Below are positions 1 to 7,858 of a DNA stretch of 21,207 nucleotides, in pieces. The notes beneath the pieces were generated by a model that did not search any database, was not told the origin of the DNA, and saw only the letters and a list, made by a program, of their open reading frames with translations. Every line of letters begins with the position of its first letter. Within the stretch, counting starts at the first letter, position 1. The stretch is from an uncultured Oscillospiraceae bacterium. Its GTDB lineage: Bacteria; Bacillota; Clostridia; Oscillospirales; Oscillospiraceae. The stretch covers positions 1 to 21,207 of the forward strand of contig CAJUOA010000056.1 in NCBI GenBank assembly GCA_910587785.1, given 5' to 3'. Both the position numbers and the translations under genes were made by a program.

Positions 1-1068
1 TCAAAAAAGAAGCGCTGGTCCAACACTTCGAGTGCAAAATCAAATCGGCCCACCACACGCCTGAAGGTTAGTGTATCCCTCGTGCTTGCAAGCTTCAGCA
101 GATAACGGAGGAGCATGTCCTCAAGCCAGACCTCTCTGTTCCAACAGGATCGATTTGTTGGCAGGTTGCGGGCAATTCCTATGGCCAACTTTTCAATAAC
201 CGGCACATTCACTGCAAACATGAGCTTTTTATACAGCCCTGATCTGCTCTTGTGCTCAGGCAGCACATAACTGCTCGGGACGCCTTTTAAGTTCGCAATT
301 TCACGATGGGTCATTTTACGGAGGTTTTTGCCAGTGTCTATCAGCGGGATTTTCCAGTAGTTCCACGTCATACGGATTGTTCCGGCGTAATGGTCGTTTT
401 TCCAGCAGTAAACGCGGCTGCTATTTCTATCAATCGGGATATTGACTGGATCAACGCCGGTGAAATACCAGGAATCGACCTGCTCATCTGAATGCAAGAA
501 CCTCTCCAGCGGAATTGAGGGCAGGCGCTCCAGCTCCGGGAAATTGAGACTAGCGTTTACACCCACTCTGTACCCTATGATGAAGGTGTTACGCTCCGCA
601 GTTGGTATTCCGGTGGTCTCAGCCACATCAACGACCTTGTATGCGAGCTGAAAACCTCTATCGGCAATCTTTTGCAGAATGGAATCGAACTGTTGGCTTT
701 TCGCTGAGGATACGCCTGTTGCCAGAAAGATGGCCTTCGGGCGACATACGTCCAGCGCCCTCAAAAAATCGCAGATATCATTGTGTGGATTTCTGTAGGA
801 ACGATTCCCGTAGATGGGGGCAAAAACTGTGACGGCTGCAGTTGCGCTGCCAGCAGATCGGCCTCGGGAAGCATACATGAACTAATCTCATACGGTTGGA
901 ACGGAGAGACTGGCGCGTCTATATTGGCTTCATGAATCTCCCGCGCTTTTATATCCTCTCGTAGGCGGCAATTACCTGAAAGCCCTCCATCTGGAGGCCA
1001 AGAGGCATATCTCCCAGGCCGGCATTGAGAACTACTAATGAAAAGAGGTTTGCTGGACTTTTCCCCAC
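1..1068 (-). pseudogene. C5 cytosine DNA methyltransferase-like gene, frameshifted, motif-degenerate, cut by left edge
   Basis: The minus strand encodes C5 DNA methyltransferase homology spread over three frames. From a possible GTG start at 1068 the first frame gives a motif I-like stretch (NAGLGDMPLGLQMEGFQV). Near 957 homology moves to a second frame (AREIHEANI, then PEADLLAAQLQPSQF), and at the T run at 822-826 (minus-strand sense) to a third, which stays open to base 1. The third frame holds the RPKAIFL region, a motif VIII-like AERNTFIIGYR, motif IX-like REIANLKGVPSSY and motif X-like VNVPVIEKLA. Each shift is explained by one missing base. Where active enzymes have PCQ this one has PSQ (827-835), and ENV of motif VI is replaced by ATG (714-722), so even a repaired protein should not methylate. 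About 50 residues continue past motif X, longer than usual. The region is visibly less GC-rich than its neighbours. Family assignment is fairly sure; whether the shifts are real or sequencing errors is open. Confidence 0.72.
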
Positions 1069-1166
1069 AGCGCTGGTATGCCCTCACCGCCGGGCCATGC
1101 ATATTTTTCCGCAAGCACAGTAGAATATAGATATGTCCTTTATTCTCCCGGAAAGGTTGTATCGAA

Positions 1167-1442
1167 ATGCGGATCTGGATATATGGCACCACACCGGCAG
1201 AGATGCAGAGGCTCTCCCGCGAAATCACTGCGCCTGATACAGTGGCAGGCGCATCCGTCCGTGCCGCCAAAGCTGCCGCCTTCCCCCAGGGCGGCCTTAC
1301 CGCCGCCCTGTATGCCGCTATGTGCGGCGAGGTCGACATACTGCTCTCATCTGCGCCTGTCAAAAATGCCACGTGTGAACTATTTGCATTCTACGGCGTT
1401 TCTGTCAAATCCGCCTCCAGCTGCCCCAGCAAAAACTCCTGA
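1167..1442 (+). CDS. Small hypothetical protein, possibly a serine-recombinase N-terminal remnant
   Basis: A 91-residue ORF, the only plus-strand gene I would defend. It starts at ATG 1167 with GGAAAGG ten bases upstream, and its codons favour G/C at the third position like the real genes around it. I do not recognise it firmly. The start (MRIWIYG) and the middle (GLTAALYAAMCGEVDILL, then FYGVSVKS) vaguely resemble the N-terminal resolvase domain of serine recombinases (a chain of the GL..AL..A..GEVD.LL kind), but the catalytic Ser context and the Arg residues expected of an active recombinase are not evident. If related, it is a shortened remnant. Its last 52 bases overlap the 3' end of jetD, which converges on it, and I see no terminator between them. 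The alternative is a chance ORF. No signal peptide or membrane segment is visible. Confidence 0.35.
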   Translation: MRIWIYGTTPAEMQRLSREITAPDTVAGASVRAAKAAAFPQGGLTAALYAAMCGEVDILLSSAPVKNATCELFAFYGVSVKSASSCPSKNS

Positions 1443-2674
1443 TAACCGGCGCGCTGCGCTCTCGCTATGGCCCGTGCGGTCTCCTCCAGGGCGGTCCCAG
1501 CGCATCCCCGCAGCAGCGCCGCGCTGGCATCGCTCAGTGGTGTATCGCAAACACATACCGCATAGTCCTCCGGCGTCATACGCCACGGCTTCAGCTGTTC
1601 CGGATAGCGCGAGAGCAGTTGCACGGCAATGGACAGGCCCTTTCCGTCAAAATCTCCCGCGTAATACAGCTCCGTACCGCTCTCCGCCAGCAGATCCAGC
1701 AGGCGCAGCGCCGCCACCGACGGCTGCCCGGATGTACAAACCAGCGGGGAGTGGAACCGCCCCGCCTGGTCGCAGAGCTGAGAGAACACCATCTCATTCT
1801 CCACCAGATAGGCTCTTCCGGACGGGCTGTGCGCCCCGGTCAGGCGGGATAAGGTGGCCAGGGTCAGCGTACAGATCTCATGACTTCCGCGCAGCGCTCC
1901 ATAGGCGGGATGCTCTGTGTTTCCAAGCATAAGGACCAGTCCCACCTGGGTGACCGTACTGGAAATGCTGTCGCAGAGGATGCCGCAGCGGAAATACAGC
2001 GCGTCCCGTTGCTCCGCGTTTTCCGGGACGGCCTGCCCGCCCCGCGCCGCCAGCAGATGCAGGAACAGCTTCCCGCCCAACGCGGAGCTGTCCAGAGCAT
2101 GGGGGTCCCCGGCCGCCTGGGCGCTGAGCACGGCAAGCCGTACCTGCCGTCCGGCGTTCTGCTCCAGCCACGCCAGACTCCGGCAGGCCCGGTCCAGTGC
2201 CTCCCGCGCCCCGTCCAGATCCCGTTCCGCCTCCCGGTAGAGCAGGAGAGCCCCGCCCCCCTGTTTTTCCTCCAAGCCTTGGAGCCACTGGTGGCAGGCC
2301 TCGCTCTCCGCTTCCTCCGCCGCTGCGCGGAGCATCTGGCAAAACCGGCTGTCCCGTGCCTGGCGGCGCTCCCGGTTCGTTACAAGCTTTTCATCAAAAT
2401 AGAGCTCCAGCACCTCCTTGAGGCAGACCTCCGGGAACTTCAGCTGCCGCATCGCGGCTTCAAACCGCTCCGCTCGGAACCGGACCGGCGGAGAAAATGG
2501 CTCTCCAAAAATATTGCGCAGTGCGCGGCACTCCTCTTCACTGGCGTCCTCCAGGCGGACCGTCCCCGCCGGATGCCCATACCTCCGGTATTTCTGCCGC
2601 AGCTCCTGCAAGATCCGGCTGTACGCGGGCCGCTCCCGGAAGTATGCCGTCCAAAAGACCTCGGACTCCGTCAT
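1391..2674 (-). CDS. jetD: Wadjet nuclease subunit JetD (DUF2399/TIGR02679-like, Toprim-type)
   Basis: This 427-residue protein fits the TIGR02679/DUF2399 family, the nuclease subunit of Wadjet. In studied Wadjet systems JetD cleaves closed-circular DNA after the SMC motor has extruded a loop. The C-terminal half carries the Toprim-like signature: an acidic VENE segment (Glu292) and YYAGDFDGKGL with Asp341 and Asp343, the expected metal-binding acids, so the active site looks intact. The N-terminal half is the family's less conserved DNA-binding and arm-like region. The ATG at 2674 is chosen because GGGAGGAG lies five bases upstream and it overlaps the jetC stop codon as ATGA; a longer in-frame extension upstream encodes unlikely sequence inside jetC. 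It is the last gene of the jet operon. Translational coupling to jetC is likely. Its 3' end overlaps a small convergent ORF. Confidence 0.9.
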   Translation of the reverse strand: MTESEVFWTAYFRERPAYSRILQELRQKYRRYGHPAGTVRLEDASEEECRALRNIFGEPFSPPVRFRAERFEAAMRQLKFPEVCLKEVLELYFDEKLVTNRERRQARDSRFCQMLRAAAEEAESEACHQWLQGLEEKQGGGALLLYREAERDLDGAREALDRACRSLAWLEQNAGRQVRLAVLSAQAAGDPHALDSSALGGKLFLHLLAARGGQAVPENAEQRDALYFRCGILCDSISSTVTQVGLVLMLGNTEHPAYGALRGSHEICTLTLATLSRLTGAHSPSGRAYLVENEMVFSQLCDQAGRFHSPLVCTSGQPSVAALRLLDLLAESGTELYYAGDFDGKGLSIAVQLLSRYPEQLKPWRMTPEDYAVCVCDTPLSDASAALLRGCAGTALEETARAIARAQRAGYQEFLLGQLEADLTETP

Positions 2675-5600
2675 GGCGTCTCCTCCCTGGCCTGTCCATT
2701 CCACCGGTACCGCAGGATCGTGACCACGGAGGCGTTTGCGGGACGGTGCAGATCGGCGATCGCCAGACCGTCCACACACGCATAGCAGCCCCACAGCGCC
2801 TGTGAGTTCATGATATAGTCAAAATCCAGCCGGTGTACCAGCTCAAACATGGCGGCGATATTTTTTTCGTCCACCCCCGCGAAGGCCTCGTCCAGGGCCA
2901 GTAGCCTGGGACAGGTCACCGGTGCCTCGCTCTTCTGGTACTGGGCGGACACGGAGGCAAACAGCGGCACATACATCGCCATCGCCTTTTCCCCGCCGCT
3001 GAACCGGTTGAATACCCGGTCCGTCAGCTCTTTTTTCTCCTCCCCCTCCCGCTGGTAGAACAGGCGGAACTCATACCAGTTCCGATAGTCCAGCACTGTA
3101 CGGATCAGATCCGCGTAATTGGGGGACAAGCCCTGAGTATACGCCTCTTCCCTGGCCTTTTTTACTTTTATCCGGAAATGGGAGGAGACCCGCTGGCTGT
3201 CCTCCCGACTGAGCAGCGCCCGGTCCTTGTTCAGCAGCGTCACCAGCTGGGCGGTGTCCAATTCCCCGCCGCCCTCCGCCTTTTTCGCCTTCCAGTCCAG
3301 GCTGAAGGTCAGACCCATAGAGGTGTCCAAGGTGGACATCAGGGCTGTCATGCTCTCCGTCCACTTCCGGCTCTCTTCGATCCGGCCCCGCAGGCTCAAG
3401 CTGATGGTCTCCGTTAAAATATTCTCAAACAGCTCCCGGTCCTGCTCCTCCAGGAGCGTCTCCGTCAGTTCGATCTCCGCCTGCAGCGCCTGGATGAACT
3501 CATACAGTGAGATATCCTTGCCCTTCCAATTCAGCGTGATGCAGTACCGCTGGCGGAGCACATTGGGCTGCTCCGGCGCATCGAAAACCAGCTTGAGCTC
3601 CGGGCGGTACCTCAAAACGCTGCTGTTGTGCTGCTCATAATTTTTCCGCAGCGCGTCCTGCACCTGCTCATGGGAGCGGTCCTGGTCAGACGCCTGCATC
3701 CTGTTCACGGCTTCCCGCGCACACGCTTCCAGGCCCTGATCGCCGTCCAGCCCGGAAAATCCCAGCGCCAGGTCCTCGGAAAAGTAGGCCTCAAGGTCAT
3801 GCTCGTTCAATGTAGCCTCCAAAAGCCGCTGTCGCTTCCCCTGCACCGCCTCTTTTGCCGTATTCAGCTGCTCTGCCAGCCGGACGCATTCCCGCTCCGC
3901 ATCCCGGTTTTCTCTGTCCTGATGTTCGATCTCCCGGTCCAATTCTTCCAGCCGCCTCGCTCTGGCCTGATTTTCCGGCCTGCCAAGAAATGCCCGCAGC
4001 TCCCCGGCGGCGGCACGGTTCGTCTCCAGCTCCATTTGGAGCGCACGGCTAAGCCGCTGCGCGGTGTCAGCCTGCTCCCGTTCGCCTTCAATCGTGTCCT
4101 CCATGTTCTGGACCGCCCCGGCGGCATAGCGCAGCTCCTTACACTGGCTCTCCAGCTGCTCCAGTAGCCCCTGGTACTCCTCCGCCGCCTCCCTGGCCTC
4201 CTCATAGGCGGGGACCGTCAGCATGTAGGGCAGTCCCGCGCTGGCTGCGCGGACCTCCTTCTCCAGGTCGTTCAGGCTTTGCCTGGCAGTGCGCATTTGC
4301 AACAGACGGCGTTCCCGCTCCGCTTCCGCCTCGTCCAGCGTCCGGCGGGCCTGGGCCGTCATCTCCAGCGCCTGATCCAGGTCCACCGCCGTGGGCATCC
4401 GCTCCCGTTCCTCCCGCAGTTCCAGCAGACAGGCGTCACAGTGGTCGATCTTCAGCTGCAAGGCGCTGGTCTCTTTGGTCAGCGCCCCGCGCTTCTCTTC
4501 CAGCTCCTGGAGCTGCCGCTCCCGATTAGCCCTGCGGGCGGCGGCGCCCACATAACCGGCGGGGCCCTCCCCGCGGCTGTGCCCCCGGATCAGGCCGCTG
4601 CGGAAACGGCCGTCCGGCAAGAGGGCGGTCTCCGCCTCCGGATCGCTTTGGGAGATGCTTTGTAGACATGCCGCCGCCACGCTCCGGAATGTCCCCGCAC
4701 CGGCGGGGATCAGATTCGCCACCGGGTCCCTTACCGGCGCTCCCGGCAGCAGGAACCGGTCCGGATATTCCGCCAGCAGCTCCCGGAGCTCGTCCAGATG
4801 CTCCGGCGGGACCACCAGCGCGTCCAGCAGTCCGGCATCCCGCAGCTGTGCTTCCAACAGGTCCCGGGCATCCTGGGACAACTCCGGCGCAAAATCGATG
4901 GTCTCATAGAAAGGGGCGCAGGGGACGCCCCGCATGGCCAGCTGTACCCGGGTGGCGTCGGCCTGCGGGCTCCTGGGCGGCGTCGGCTCCGGCTGGTTCC
5001 TGAGACGTTCCAGCTCCCGGTCACAGGCCTGCCGCTCCTGCTGCAAATTGTCCCGCGTATTCTGAAGCCGGAGCTTCTGCGCATTCCACTCGCTCTCCAG
5101 ACGGCGGACGCACTCGTCCATCAAATTGCAGACAGCGCTCCAGTCCGCCCGTGAGCTGTAGCGAGTGACCGCCTGATAGACCGTATGGGCGTCGTCCTCG
5201 GACAGCGTCAGCCGGACGTTGCGCTCCTTCCACGTCGCAAATGCCTGCCGCAGGCGGTCGCGCTCGCCGTTTTCCTGCAATTCCGCGTCCTTGACCGTGC
5301 TGGCCGCTGTCCTGACAGCCATATCGCTCTCGTCCAGCGTCCGGCAGGCGTCATCATAGAGCTTCCTGGCCTGGCCGGCGCGGTCCAGGCCCCGCAGGAC
5401 CTGGTCGATCTGCTTCCGCCGCAGCCGCAGCGCGGTGCGGATCTCCCTCTGGTCCGCCTCGCTGTGCCCCATCTGGAGCTGCCGGGTATACGCCTCGTGC
5501 TCCTGCCCCAGTTCCAGGACCCCGTTTCCGTCCTGCAACTCCCGCAGCGCCAGCCGGACGCCGTCCTGCGCGTCCTTCTGCCGCTGTGTCAGCTCCCGGA

Positions 5601-6720
5601 GATCGATCTCCTTCCGGTAGATCCTGTCCTTCTGCCGCTGGAGGTCCGCCTCCCCCTGCTCCGCCTGGCTCTGCAGACGTTCGCAGGACGCCAGCAGCTG
5701 TGACAGCTGGCTCTGTTTGGCGGACAGCTCGTCGTCGCCCATTGCGGCCCGCTGGGCCTTTGCTTGCTGGTAAGCTTCCGCGGACGTGTGCTTGCGCTGT
5801 TCCTGCGCTGCGAGCTCCTTCTCCAATTCGCCGCACCGCGCCCGCTGGTCCTCCAGCTGGTTGGTCAGCCGCTGGACGGCGCTGCGGGTCTCCAGGTACG
5901 CCCTGCCTTTGCGCCCGAGGACGTACTGGTTATAGCGGGTGTACTCGTTCCGGATGGTGCGGGCGTCCTGCATGGCCTCCCGGCAGCCGCGGATCGTACC
6001 CTCCAGCGAATCCATCCGCTCCATCGTGCTGACCATTGCGGACAGGTCCTCGTCTGTCAGCACCCGCAGGGAGTCGTTGAGGATCTCCTTGAGCGCCGTG
6101 GGCCGGAAGTCGTCCTTGGACAGCTTGGGCTTGCGCACCTTCAGCAGCATCTGGAGCAGCTGCTCATACTGCCGGATATCACGGAACCGGAAGACCCGGC
6201 GGTTGACAAGGGCTTTATACATCTCAGCGTTATCCGCCCAGTTCTCGTCGTCATCCAGCAGGCTCTTCAGCTGCTGCCGGCTCAGCGGTATCAACTGCCG
6301 GCCCCTTTTTTCATAGAGCCGGACGCCGTCGGGACCGATCCGCCGCCCGTCGTTGAGGCAGAAGCCCCACTGGTCGATGCCGCTGCCGCGCTTCGCCCGC
6401 ATACCGATCCCGATGGTGAGATATTCCTCCAGGCCCTCCTTTTTGAACTCTAGATAGAGATATCCGGTCTCCTCCTTGGTGTCCTCGTTGTCCCCCAGCA
6501 GATAAAAATCCATCTTTTTCGCCGTGGAGCCGAAGGGATCCAGCCGCTCCGGGCGCCGGTTGCCGTCCAGGATAAAGGGGATGAAGCTCTGTGTGGTGAT
6601 GGATTTCCCGGCGCCGTTGTTTCCGCGCAGGAGGATATGGCCGTTTTCCAGCAGGAACTCCTCCTGATCGTACAGCCAGAAGTTCAGGAACCCCAATTTA
6701 TGCATCCTCCACCGGTCCAT
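2671..6720 (-). CDS. jetC: Wadjet SMC-like ATPase JetC (TIGR02680-like)
   Basis: A 1349-residue SMC/MukB-type ATPase, the motor of the Wadjet complex, matching the usual length of the TIGR02680 family. The N-terminal head has a Walker A motif GNNGAGKS at residues 33-40. The C-terminal head has the ABC signature FSGGE at about 1240-1244, and Walker B LLALDE ending in Asp-Glu at 1277-1278, followed by a D-loop-like GVDE. Between the heads lie long Glu/Gln/Arg/Leu-rich stretches typical of antiparallel coiled coil, interrupted around residues 590-720 by a less helical, Pro/Gly-containing part that I take for the hinge. All ATPase motifs are intact. The start at 6720 is supported by GGGAGGGGG six bases upstream; Met6 has no proper spacing. 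The gene overlaps jetB by 23 bases and jetD by 4, indicating one co-translated unit. In known Wadjet systems the motor extrudes plasmid DNA and presents it to JetD. Confidence 0.93.
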   Translation of the reverse strand: MDRWRMHKLGFLNFWLYDQEEFLLENGHILLRGNNGAGKSITTQSFIPFILDGNRRPERLDPFGSTAKKMDFYLLGDNEDTKEETGYLYLEFKKEGLEEYLTIGIGMRAKRGSGIDQWGFCLNDGRRIGPDGVRLYEKRGRQLIPLSRQQLKSLLDDDENWADNAEMYKALVNRRVFRFRDIRQYEQLLQMLLKVRKPKLSKDDFRPTALKEILNDSLRVLTDEDLSAMVSTMERMDSLEGTIRGCREAMQDARTIRNEYTRYNQYVLGRKGRAYLETRSAVQRLTNQLEDQRARCGELEKELAAQEQRKHTSAEAYQQAKAQRAAMGDDELSAKQSQLSQLLASCERLQSQAEQGEADLQRQKDRIYRKEIDLRELTQRQKDAQDGVRLALRELQDGNGVLELGQEHEAYTRQLQMGHSEADQREIRTALRLRRKQIDQVLRGLDRAGQARKLYDDACRTLDESDMAVRTAASTVKDAELQENGERDRLRQAFATWKERNVRLTLSEDDAHTVYQAVTRYSSRADWSAVCNLMDECVRRLESEWNAQKLRLQNTRDNLQQERQACDRELERLRNQPEPTPPRSPQADATRVQLAMRGVPCAPFYETIDFAPELSQDARDLLEAQLRDAGLLDALVVPPEHLDELRELLAEYPDRFLLPGAPVRDPVANLIPAGAGTFRSVAAACLQSISQSDPEAETALLPDGRFRSGLIRGHSRGEGPAGYVGAAARRANRERQLQELEEKRGALTKETSALQLKIDHCDACLLELREERERMPTAVDLDQALEMTAQARRTLDEAEAERERRLLQMRTARQSLNDLEKEVRAASAGLPYMLTVPAYEEAREAAEEYQGLLEQLESQCKELRYAAGAVQNMEDTIEGEREQADTAQRLSRALQMELETNRAAAGELRAFLGRPENQARARRLEELDREIEHQDRENRDAERECVRLAEQLNTAKEAVQGKRQRLLEATLNEHDLEAYFSEDLALGFSGLDGDQGLEACAREAVNRMQASDQDRSHEQVQDALRKNYEQHNSSVLRYRPELKLVFDAPEQPNVLRQRYCITLNWKGKDISLYEFIQALQAEIELTETLLEEQDRELFENILTETISLSLRGRIEESRKWTESMTALMSTLDTSMGLTFSLDWKAKKAEGGGELDTAQLVTLLNKDRALLSREDSQRVSSHFRIKVKKAREEAYTQGLSPNYADLIRTVLDYRNWYEFRLFYQREGEEKKELTDRVFNRFSGGEKAMAMYVPLFASVSAQYQKSEAPVTCPRLLALDEAFAGVDEKNIAAMFELVHRLDFDYIMNSQALWGCYACVDGLAIADLHRPANASVVTILRYRWNGQAREETP

Positions 6721-7858
6721 CCGTATCCCCCTCCCTGTTTTTCTCTTGATAGTCCGCGGGATAGGCCCCTGTCCATTTCCCGACGGCGGGATAGAGCAGC
6801 AGGTCGTCCCCCTGCTCCTCCAGCAGCGACCACGCGGACATATAGGCGGTCAGCTCCTCGCAGAGCCGATCCAGGTCCAGCTCCCGCAGCACCTTCCCCC
6901 AGCCGTCTCCGCACAGGGTGCGGCACCGCTCCACCTCGTGCAGGAACTCCCGGCGGCTGAGCCGCACCAGATCATCACAGCCCCGCTGGTAGACGCCCGC
7001 CGCGATCTGTTCCCGCAGGCGGGTGCACAGGAGCAGCGCGGCGTCTGTGATCGCCTTGCTCTCCGGATAGGTCAGGATGCTCCGGTCATTCTGCTCAAAA
7101 ATGAGATACGCGCCATTTTTGTTGACCTGGAGCTCTCCGCCCAGGATCTCCTCCAAGGTCTTGCCCACCCGCCTGCGCTGGTTTTTGATGTACTCATAGT
7201 CGCTGCTGTTCTCCTCGGACCAGTAGAGGCCGGGGGACAGCACCAGCTGCCGGTAGACCCGGCGGACCCGCTGCCAGCCGCGCTCCGCGTCCGCGCCTTC
7301 TGAAGCCTCAAAATCCTCGACCGTCCGGCAGGACAGGATATCCCTCCCGAAATGTACCGGGAAGTGCCGGGACAAGCCGGTGTTTTCGTATAGGACCTCC
7401 TGCTCCCGGTCGCTGCCAAAGCCGCCGCTGTCCCCGTCGAACACCAGCAGCAGCCCGACCTCCTGGGCGTACTGCAGGACCCGCACCAGGGCTTTCCGGT
7501 GGGGGAAGCGCGTCCAATCCACGGGCCTGACCTCCCGCAGGAAGGTCTCCAGGGCTTCGGTCAGGGTGGAGAGCAGGAACTGCTCCCCGTCGTCCAGGTC
7601 CGCTAAAAACAGCAGCAGGGCGCACAGCAGACAGTAGTCCAACGTCTCCGTAAAGCTCTCGATCCCCATCCACGGCATGGCCCTTGGCGGCACCTTTTCC
7701 AGCTTGATGGCCTTCTCATCAACGATCAGGTTCCAGCCAAGCTGCTCGCGGGCAAATTTCCGGTACTCCGGCACAGCGCGTTTCAGGGCAAAATACAGCT
7801 CCTTATCCGCCTCTCTGGTGACCCAAAAACGGTTCAGGAGCTCCCGAAAATCATACAT
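6698..7858 (-). CDS. jetB: Wadjet subunit JetB (DUF2398/TIGR02678-like, kleisin partner)
   Basis: A 386-residue protein that fits TIGR02678/DUF2398, the second Wadjet subunit. By analogy with MukE and MksE it is a winged-helix partner binding the kleisin and the SMC heads. Supporting features are the family-like N-terminus (a FRELLNRFWVTREADKELY stretch), a central WTRFPHRKALVRVLQYAQEVG segment resembling a winged helix, and a YRQLVLSPGLYWSEE region. Length is normal and nothing is broken. The ATG at 7858 has GAGGAGGG five bases upstream and overlaps the jetA stop as ATGTATGA. The 3' end runs 23 bases into jetC. The assignment rests on recalled family pattern, operon position and size rather than on a catalytic motif; no enzymatic activity is expected. 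Confidence 0.87.
   Translation of the reverse strand: MYDFRELLNRFWVTREADKELYFALKRAVPEYRKFAREQLGWNLIVDEKAIKLEKVPPRAMPWMGIESFTETLDYCLLCALLLFLADLDDGEQFLLSTLTEALETFLREVRPVDWTRFPHRKALVRVLQYAQEVGLLLVFDGDSGGFGSDREQEVLYENTGLSRHFPVHFGRDILSCRTVEDFEASEGADAERGWQRVRRVYRQLVLSPGLYWSEENSSDYEYIKNQRRRVGKTLEEILGGELQVNKNGAYLIFEQNDRSILTYPESKAITDAALLLCTRLREQIAAGVYQRGCDDLVRLSRREFLHEVERCRTLCGDGWGKVLRELDLDRLCEELTAYMSAWSLLEEQGDDLLLYPAVGKWTGAYPADYQEKNREGDTDGPVEDA

Noticed and set aside
1287..1310. Perfect 9-base inverted repeat CAGGGCGGC / GCCGCCCTG with a 6-base loop, considered as a jetD terminator.
   Set aside because: No U-tract follows on either strand, and it lies within the small plus-strand ORF where GC-rich codons for Gly and Ala could produce it by chance.
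761..1372. A continuous 203-codon minus-strand frame considered as one protein.
   Set aside because: Only its last 65 or so residues match methyltransferase homology. The first part shows no family and lies opposite the small plus-strand ORF. The middle section is better explained as one frame of the frameshifted methyltransferase.
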